From HGM05232 sp964646495 (GTDB lineage: Bacteria > Bacteroidota > Bacteroidia > Bacteroidales > Muribaculaceae), in assembly GCA_964646495.1 (NCBI GenBank), contig CAZYEO010000026.1, positions 1 through 21,250 of the forward strand: a stretch of 21,250 nt of DNA, in the 5' to 3' direction. This document shows positions 15,690 to 21,250 of this stretch, in pieces. A program made the position numbers and the translations under genes. Under the pieces are notes generated by a model that was not told where the DNA came from, did no database searches, and saw nothing but the letters and a program-made list of their open reading frames with translations. How positions within the stretch are numbered: position 1 is the stretch's first letter; each line of letters begins with the position of its first letter.

Positions 15690-16661
15690 TTATTTTGATG
15701 GTTTTGCAATAGATTCTCTCATTGTAGTATCTGCTTGCATATTTTTCATTTTATAATAATCCATTATTCCTAAATTTCCCTGCACAAAGGCTTCTGCCAT
15801 TGCTTTAGGAACTTCGGCTTCAGCTTCAATTACTTTAGCTCTGGCTTCTTGTGCTTTAGCTATCATCTCTTGTTCGAGTGCAATAGCCATAGCCCTACGC
15901 TCTTCCGCCTTAGCTTGTGCAATATTTTTATCGGCTTGAGCCTGATCCATTTGCAGTGTGGCTCCGATATTCTTACCTATATCGATATCAGCAATATCAA
16001 TTGATAAAATCTCAAATGCGGTACCGGAATCAAGACCTTTTTTCAATACTAATTTTGATATTGAATCCGGATTTTCGAGTACCTGCTTATGACTTTCCGA
16101 TGAACCGATAGATGAAACAATTCCTTCTCCTACACGAGCCAAAATTGTATCTTCTCCTGCTCCACCCACAAGTTGTTTGATATTTGCACGAACTGTCACT
16201 CGCGCCTTTGCTATAAGTTGAATTCCATCCTTTGCTACAGCAGTAACCGGTGGTGTATCAATTACTTTTGGATTTACAGACATTTGTACTGCTTGAAATA
16301 CATCACGACCGGCAAGATCTATAGCAGTAGCCATTTTAAATCCTAATTCAATATTTGCCTTCGATGCAGATACAAGAGCATGAACCACTTTATCCACATT
16401 CCCTCCTGCAAGATAATGCGCTTCAAGATCATCACGATTCACTTCACTCAAGCCTGCTTTATGAGCTTCAATCATGGCTCGGGCAATCGTTTGAGCCGGA
16501 ACTTTTCGAATACGCATCAAGAATAATTGTAACAATGAGATATTCACTCCCGATACTCTTGCCGAAATCCATAAAAAGAACGGCACATAATAGAAAAAGA
16601 TAATCAGCAGCACTATAATCACTGCACCTATCAATAGTAAGGTTACTTCAGGTTCCATCAT
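15690..16661 (-). CDS. floA: Flotillin-like membrane protein FloA (SPFH family)
   Basis: A 323-residue protein with one hydrophobic N-terminal anchor (about 7-30), then the FloA-type SPFH region (FFLWISARVSGVNISLLQLF, ARVTVRANIKQLVGGAGED, ILSIDIADIDIGKNIGATLQ). An Ala/Glu/Lys-rich helical stretch follows (about 235-290, AQAKAEERRAMAIALEQEM), which in flotillins drives oligomerisation. The end is short (YYKMKNMQADTTMRESIAKP). Length and motifs are normal for FloA (YqfA). In Bacillus this protein organises membrane microdomains; the role in Bacteroidales is less studied. It lies 30 bases downstream of the TPR/PD40 gene on the same strand, so the two probably share the promoter near 18132-18163. 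Confidence 0.94.
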   Translation of the reverse strand: MMEPEVTLLLIGAVIIVLLIIFFYYVPFFLWISARVSGVNISLLQLFLMRIRKVPAQTIARAMIEAHKAGLSEVNRDDLEAHYLAGGNVDKVVHALVSASKANIELGFKMATAIDLAGRDVFQAVQMSVNPKVIDTPPVTAVAKDGIQLIAKARVTVRANIKQLVGGAGEDTILARVGEGIVSSIGSSESHKQVLENPDSISKLVLKKGLDSGTAFEILSIDIADIDIGKNIGATLQMDQAQADKNIAQAKAEERRAMAIALEQEMIAKAQEARAKVIEAEAEVPKAMAEAFVQGNLGIMDYYKMKNMQADTTMRESIAKPSK

Positions 16662-16691
16662 AATCTTTAGTATTTGTATTGGTTTATCATG

Positions 16692-18104
16692 TTATTTTTC
16701 AGCTCTTCGCACCGAATTTGCAAGCTCATCCAATGCTATACGCTGCTTATCTATATTTACTTCAAGTTGTTTAATTTCGGAATTAAATTTTGAGGGTGTC
16801 GAGGACTTTGCATATTCTCTTCTAAGTTGGGCTAATCGTGCTATATTCTGATTAAATGAAGATTCTTCTTTTATATATTTACTCATTAAAGTACGGGCAG
16901 TCGCTTTCTTAAAATCAGACAATGTGGTGTATATGACACCATTTGACACACTGAAAATAAAATCCTTAGCTTTTTTCTCCTCTTCAACACCAAGCAAAGA
17001 TATTTCTTCTTTCAATGCTGTGTAATTTGCATCCTCTTTCCATGTGTCTTTTATACTCCTTATTGCTGCGAGCGAAGATATATTTGCATCATCGATGGCA
17101 TAGTTTTCGCGCATGGCACTCGGTATATAAATATATATGGTCACCTTCCCGGGAATTCGGTTGCGATCGGTTGCCCACCAGCCAACTCCGGTATATTCAT
17201 CGATAGCAAGTAAATAATCGTCGTAGGGTGAATTATATGGCATTCCTATATTTTGCGGTTGAAGATAATCGCCAGTCTCCAAATCCTTACGTGTAATAAA
17301 TATATCTTTTCCTCCTATTGATTTATCGCCGTCGGATGCAAAGTATAATGTCGTTCCATCCGGCATTATAAATGGATATTCAGCATTTCCATTCATATTT
17401 ATATCTCCAGATAGTTGTGAATATTTATCCCAATTATCATCTATCAATTTATTTGTTTCAGTCAATACGGCTACACCCTCATTATTTTTCATCGACCATA
17501 CCATTTGTTCCTTGCTTTCAGGCATGAACATCACACTATATGGCTTTTGTTTTTCATACGGCAAAGCTGAAGTCGATACAAATGATCCAGATTCCGGAGA
17601 TAATTTATAGGCAGTGAAAAATTGTTTTTTATCTACTATCAAACTATCAATAATCTGTATCTTTTCCACATGGTCAATCATATTTCGAGCAGTGCGAAAT
17701 TGATTAATATATACAAGAGCTTCATCCGACGCATTTTTTTTCGTCTTTTTTAATGCTGCGTTATATTTCTCAATAAGAGCTTCTGCCCCATCAAAATCAT
17801 AACTCCGATATTTTATCTCAGAGAGATAACGAAAGGATTCCGTTATTCCTTTGGAAGATGCAAACTCAAAATATTTTATCGCTTCATCTTCTCTATCTAA
17901 TTTCACCAGAGACACTCCAATCCATTGATTTAGTGATGCATTCTTAGGATTTTTTTCATATTGAGCCATAAACAAAGGCAACGCATCTGCATATTTTTCA
18001 CTCAAATACAATTCCTTGGCATCATCAAGTGGATTTGTAGCCGCTCTAAAAATATTATGAGAACATAAAAATATAGCTAATATCAGAATTATTTTAAATT
18101 TCAT
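16692..18104 (-). CDS. Exported TPR and PD40 (beta-propeller-like) protein
   Basis: A 470-residue protein with a Sec signal peptide (hydrophobic 4-19, likely cleavage near A22) and no lipobox cysteine. Residues 25-120 form TPR-like helical repeats (AKELYLSEKYADALPLF, then DREDEAIKYFEFA). Residues about 240-320 carry a PD40 repeat signature (AEYPFIMPDGTTLYFASDG and KDIFITRKD). The last 65 residues are predicted coiled coil (FNSEIKQLEVNIDKQRIALD). The TPR-PD40 order recalls PorE-type envelope proteins of Bacteroidetes, but the OmpA-like peptidoglycan-binding domain is absent. It is likely a periplasmic scaffold. It is the first gene after the clear promoter at 18132-18163 and precedes floA by 30 bases. 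No precise function can be given. Confidence 0.85.
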   Translation of the reverse strand: MKFKIILILAIFLCSHNIFRAATNPLDDAKELYLSEKYADALPLFMAQYEKNPKNASLNQWIGVSLVKLDREDEAIKYFEFASSKGITESFRYLSEIKYRSYDFDGAEALIEKYNAALKKTKKNASDEALVYINQFRTARNMIDHVEKIQIIDSLIVDKKQFFTAYKLSPESGSFVSTSALPYEKQKPYSVMFMPESKEQMVWSMKNNEGVAVLTETNKLIDDNWDKYSQLSGDINMNGNAEYPFIMPDGTTLYFASDGDKSIGGKDIFITRKDLETGDYLQPQNIGMPYNSPYDDYLLAIDEYTGVGWWATDRNRIPGKVTIYIYIPSAMRENYAIDDANISSLAAIRSIKDTWKEDANYTALKEEISLLGVEEEKKAKDFIFSVSNGVIYTTLSDFKKATARTLMSKYIKEESSFNQNIARLAQLRREYAKSSTPSKFNSEIKQLEVNIDKQRIALDELANSVRRAEK

Positions 18105-18131
18105 CGCTGATTATGATTTGCAAATTATTTT

Positions 18132-18163
18132 CAAATATAATAAATTGGGGTAGTAATACAAAA
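18132..18163 (-). promoter_or_regulatory. Bacteroidetes-type promoter (-33 and -7) for the TPR/PD40-floA operon
   Basis: On the minus strand a TTTTG (18163-18159) is followed after 19 bases by TATATTTG (18139-18132), which matches the TTTG / 19-21 bases / TAnnTTTG pattern. The ATG at 18104 lies 27 bases further on. It is the only site in the window with both elements at proper spacing. Confidence 0.65.
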
Positions 18164-18183
18164 TTTATTTAAGACCAATAATA

Positions 18184-18223
18184 CAATAAAAAGCTGAGCC
18201 AGTTATATCTTAGCATTTTATTG
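18184..18223 (-). terminator. Probable terminator at the end of mutL
   Basis: CAATAAAAAGCTGAG (18184-18198) pairs with CTTAGCATTTTATTG (18209-18223) over 15 positions with two mismatches and a ten-base loop. It overlaps the mutL stop codon (18218-18220). On the minus strand the 3' arm contains TTTTTATTG and continues tattattgg, a moderate T-rich tail. It lies just upstream of the promoter at 18132-18163, so transcription is probably reset here. Confidence 0.5.
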
Positions 18224-20107
18224 GAATAATTTAGATATGTACTCTGTTGTCACTACACTTATTATCAATTTTCCATCAGGAGTATAATTGGGCTTGGGTA
18301 AAAGTAACAATTGGCTCATCAAATTATCCATTTCATCAGGAGTCATCACACGCCCAACAGGGATAGCAGTGCGTCGAGCAATTTCAAGAGCTAAATGTTC
18401 ATATATCTTTGTTTCTATTGAATCTCCACCCATATTTACCGACTCTATTACTTGAAGTATCAAATCTTGAATATTTACACCTTCGATATCGTTAGGGACT
18501 CCATTTATAGCCCATGAATTATCGCCCAAAAATGCTAATTCAAATCCCATTTTATTCATTTCCGGCTCAAGTTCCTCTAATATCAAATGATGAGAAGTAC
18601 TAAGATGTATTACCTCTGGAAATAATACACGTTGTGAGAACACTCCTTGCTTATCCTTGTTGTCCATATATCGATCAAAAAGGATTCTTATATGTGCTCT
18701 ATGTTGATCCACAATCATCAGTCCCGACTTAGATGGAGAAAGTATGTATCGATTTTTTAACTGCATACACATCGGCATAGTCACATCATCGAGAAGAGGG
18801 CGAGCAGATGTGGTTATAACCTCTACTTGGGGATTATGTGCCTCTACTTGGATATTATCTTTGTCTGTTATTTCTTCATCAGGAGTATTTAGCCCATTTG
18901 CTTTACTTTTCTCAAAATTGGCATATAAAGCTTCCCAGTCATTGTTTACATCCGATTTAGAATATCCGCCAGATGGGGTTTTTACGTTGCTTTTACTTGT
19001 AGCAAATGGATTATAACTATTATCGATGTCGATAGTTGGCGATGAAACATTCTTATCATTTGAGTAAGCCGGTAATTCGGGAGCGCCCTCAATATCAAAA
19101 TCTATTGATGGTGCTATACTGAATCGTCCTACGGTTTCTTTAACTGCAGCCGATATTATTGGCCATATAGTTATTTCATTCTCAAATTTTATCTCCGTTT
19201 TTGTGGGATGAATATTTACATCTATCGTTTGGGGATCAACATTGAAATTAAGAAAATAATTAGGTTGCTCATCATTGGGAATTAGCTCCTCATAAGCCGA
19301 CATTACTGCCTTATGGAAGTAAGGATGTCGCATATATCGTCCATTGACAAACAAAAATTGTTGATAATTACGTTTTCGTGCATTCTCTGGCCGACACACG
19401 TATCCATCTATTCTTATCAGATTAGTATCTAAATGTACTGGGATCAATTGACTATCGAATGTGCGGCCAAAAAGAGACACAATGCGCTGTTTCAGATTCC
19501 CTGCCATTAATTTAAACATAGTGTTATCGTTGTGAATCAACGAAAAGTCTATGTTATGATTCACCAACGCAAGTTTCTCAAACTCTCTTGCAATATTGCT
19601 CATCTCCACCTGATTGCTCTTAAGAAATTTTCTTCGTGCCGGAACATTGAAAAAAATATTCTTCACCATAAAATTAGAGCCCGGATTCCCATAATATGGT
19701 TCTTGTCTCTGGCATTGAGATGCTGATATTTCGATCACTGTACCCATCGATTCACCGATGCGTTGGGTTCGGAGTTCGACTTGTGCAATAGCAGCTATTG
19801 AAGCCAGAGCTTCACCTCTGAATCCCATAGTATTTAATGAGAATAAATCTTGAGCATCCTTTATTTTAGATGTGGAATGGCGTTCAAATGCAAGACGAGC
19901 ATCGGTGGGTGTCATTCCAAGCCCATTATCTATCACCTGTATCAATGTGCGACCAGCCTCTTTCAAAATTATTTGAATTTCAGTAGCTCCTGCATCAACA
20001 GCATTCTCAACCAACTCCTTTATTACAGAAGCCGGTCGCTGAATAACTTCTCCGGCGGCAATTTGATTTGCAACCGAATCAGGTAATAATTTAATAACGT
20101 CACTCAT
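18218..20107 (-). CDS. mutL: DNA mismatch repair protein MutL
   Basis: A 629-residue mismatch-repair ATPase that couples MutS recognition to later steps. The GHKL ATPase motifs are intact: KELVENAVDAGA (E31, N35), VIDNGLGM (D60), TMGFRGEALASIA, and IDVNIHPTKTEIKF in the second domain. A linker of about 110 residues follows (roughly 340-450), then the C-terminal dimerisation domain. There the endonuclease motif DQHAxxExxxxE is changed to DQHRAHIRILFD (D467-D478), the ACxxAIR motif to ARRTAI (577-582) and the Cys-Pro-His region to NYTPDG (from 607). Metal-binding residues are therefore missing and nicking activity is unlikely. I recall similar endings in other Bacteroidetes MutL. Its start overlaps the upstream OstA-like gene by 8 bases, so the two are translationally linked. 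Confidence 0.96.
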   Translation of the reverse strand: MSDVIKLLPDSVANQIAAGEVIQRPASVIKELVENAVDAGATEIQIILKEAGRTLIQVIDNGLGMTPTDARLAFERHSTSKIKDAQDLFSLNTMGFRGEALASIAAIAQVELRTQRIGESMGTVIEISASQCQRQEPYYGNPGSNFMVKNIFFNVPARRKFLKSNQVEMSNIAREFEKLALVNHNIDFSLIHNDNTMFKLMAGNLKQRIVSLFGRTFDSQLIPVHLDTNLIRIDGYVCRPENARKRNYQQFLFVNGRYMRHPYFHKAVMSAYEELIPNDEQPNYFLNFNVDPQTIDVNIHPTKTEIKFENEITIWPIISAAVKETVGRFSIAPSIDFDIEGAPELPAYSNDKNVSSPTIDIDNSYNPFATSKSNVKTPSGGYSKSDVNNDWEALYANFEKSKANGLNTPDEEITDKDNIQVEAHNPQVEVITTSARPLLDDVTMPMCMQLKNRYILSPSKSGLMIVDQHRAHIRILFDRYMDNKDKQGVFSQRVLFPEVIHLSTSHHLILEELEPEMNKMGFELAFLGDNSWAINGVPNDIEGVNIQDLILQVIESVNMGGDSIETKIYEHLALEIARRTAIPVGRVMTPDEMDNLMSQLLLLPKPNYTPDGKLIISVVTTEYISKLFQ

Positions 20108-21250
20108 TTTTATCTTTAGTTTCTATTTTATCAATATTTTTAGAATCCTGCGGTTTAGCTACGGGGGATGACACGGCAGGAACCTCACTTTTCTCGGTTG
20201 TATGTTCTTTTACAACCATATTAGGCTTAGCAACTTTCTTATGTCGGGATGTCTTTTCCGGCTTCATAAATAGCTCTATCATCTCCTCAGGAATAACAAA
20301 TATATCCTCCTTATTCTTTGGACGTAGTGTTTCGTACCAAGCAAATGTAGGTAAAACCAAATCGGTCTTTTTTGAAAGGTATAATGGTATCGCCTTTCCG
20401 GTAACCTCAGGCCACATTTTTAATTTCTCAATATTTTGTTTTTTAAAATTCACCTTTAAGAAACTACTTTCAGAATTTACCAATTTATTATAAGAAGAAT
20501 CATTTTCTTGCGGATAGAAAATAGACTGCACGTTTCCACTTACATCAAGTTGTCGCAAATCTCCATTCTCAAAAGTTGCAAGCATTTCTTTCCCGGCAAG
20601 CTGATTGTAATATGGATGTTCAATCATTTCACTCAAGAATCCGAAATCAGGGAGTTTAGCCCAATCTATTGTGCTATCATTAAGATGCACATCAATTTCA
20701 TTTCCCATTACTTGTCTGTTATCACTCCACACCACAGGGTGCTTATACATATAGAGCATTGAATCTCGTGAAGTGAAACTCATAGAATCGGCAATGCCTT
20801 GCATATCTGTTCTAAAAAATCTTACTCTGGGATATGATGTCATTACTCTTGATGAATCTTCAAATAAGAATGTGCGTATCGTGTCACCTCGCAAATACAA
20901 TGTATCTTTTTTTGAAAATTCCATAGCATACGGATTTTTAGTTGCAAATGACTCTTTGGTTTTCTCATTATGATAGCCATAATTGCCCAATAATACCGAT
21001 CGATTTACGGAATCTGTGAGTACCATATTGGTAAATACCTTTCCAAATCCGCTATTACGGTCATAGAATATGGTATCACCTGTAAGAGTTTGCCCATCTT
21101 TCCCAACAATCATAGAGCGATTGTAGAGCGTAGAAGTCTCATTATTGGTATTATACCAACCTTTATCAGAATAAATGATATTGCTGTCGGATACTATTTT
21201 TGTATAACCTACGATATCGGCAATATGGGAGTTTGTGTTATAATGAAGAG
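20100..21250 (-). CDS. OstA/LptA-like LPS-transport-type protein, 5' end outside the window
   Basis: About 382 residues are visible. The frame stays open to the last base, so the true start lies beyond 21250; the first ATG inside the window (21113) is internal. The visible start (HIADIVGYTKIVSDSNIIYS) and repeats such as GDTIFYDRNSGFGKVF and VRFFRTDMQGIADSMSF are the beta-jellyroll repeats of the OstA/LptA family. That family forms the periplasmic bridge carrying lipopolysaccharide to the outer membrane. Bacteroidetes members are much longer than E. coli LptA (185 residues). The last 55 residues are a low-complexity Lys/Glu/Pro tail (KPEKTSRHKKVAKPNMVVKE). The TGA stop lies inside the mutL start region (ATGAGTGA), an 8-base overlap. 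Whether it works in LPS transport specifically is inferred from the family. Confidence 0.85.
   Translation of the reverse strand, partial: LHYNTNSHIADIVGYTKIVSDSNIIYSDKGWYNTNNETSTLYNRSMIVGKDGQTLTGDTIFYDRNSGFGKVFTNMVLTDSVNRSVLLGNYGYHNEKTKESFATKNPYAMEFSKKDTLYLRGDTIRTFLFEDSSRVMTSYPRVRFFRTDMQGIADSMSFTSRDSMLYMYKHPVVWSDNRQVMGNEIDVHLNDSTIDWAKLPDFGFLSEMIEHPYYNQLAGKEMLATFENGDLRQLDVSGNVQSIFYPQENDSSYNKLVNSESSFLKVNFKKQNIEKLKMWPEVTGKAIPLYLSKKTDLVLPTFAWYETLRPKNKEDIFVIPEEMIELFMKPEKTSRHKKVAKPNMVVKEHTTEKSEVPAVSSPVAKPQDSKNIDKIETKDKNE

Noticed and set aside
1..21250. Mobile elements, CRISPR arrays, toxin-antitoxin pairs or a defence island
   Set aside because: No transposase, integrase, regularly spaced repeats or typical defence domains are seen; all recognised genes are chromosomal housekeeping or envelope genes.

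Overview
The window reads as AT-rich chromosomal DNA of a gut-type Bacteroidales, possibly Muribaculaceae or a close relative; the family is inference. The evidence is several Bacteroidetes-type -7 elements (TAnnTTTG) with almost no Shine-Dalgarno sequences, a eukaryotic-like GT3 glycogen synthase beside a long-form GT35 phosphorylase, a MutL with the NYTPDG C-terminus I associate with Bacteroidetes, and an OstA-like gene in front of mutL. I see no tRNA, rRNA, insertion sequence, phage gene or CRISPR array. No stretch above 300 bases is left without a gene once starts are corrected; the longest is the 291-base divergent region 9834-10124.

Left part, plus strand: the C-terminal receiver domain of what is probably a hybrid histidine kinase (1-423), closed by a strong terminator. 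Next come an AraC-family regulator (604-1482) with its own promoter element and terminator, and a tight three-gene operon (1690-5406). The operon encodes a transglutaminase-like protein, a YkfC-like SH3/NlpC-P60 endopeptidase and an L-Ala-D/L-Glu-type dipeptide epimerase, all three with export-type N-termini. They look like a peptidoglycan-peptide salvage line outside the cytoplasm: stem peptide is cut to L-Ala-D-Glu, which is then epimerised to L-Ala-L-Glu. A bidirectional terminator separates this operon from the convergent glycogen genes.

Centre: glycogen synthase (GT3) and alpha-glucan phosphorylase (GT35) lie in tandem on the minus strand, so making and degrading the polymer are encoded together. 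Divergent from them is a plus-strand trio: a small protein of unknown function, a PlsC-like acyltransferase and an omega-amidase-like nitrilase.

Right part, all minus strand: mutL overlaps the 3' end of an OstA/LptA-like gene that runs off the window. After a terminator and the best promoter in the window come a TPR/PD40 protein and floA (flotillin-like). A 17-bp perfect inverted repeat then precedes a PHP-type histidinol phosphatase, and the run ends with metA and an RlhA-like U32 gene joined by an ATGA overlap.

Most of the window is core metabolism and housekeeping, and I see no clear new defence or mobile system. The points most worth a second look are the exported epimerase module, the MutL with no recognisable endonuclease motifs, the acetyl-type residue in MetA, and the strong dyad upstream of the histidinol phosphatase.
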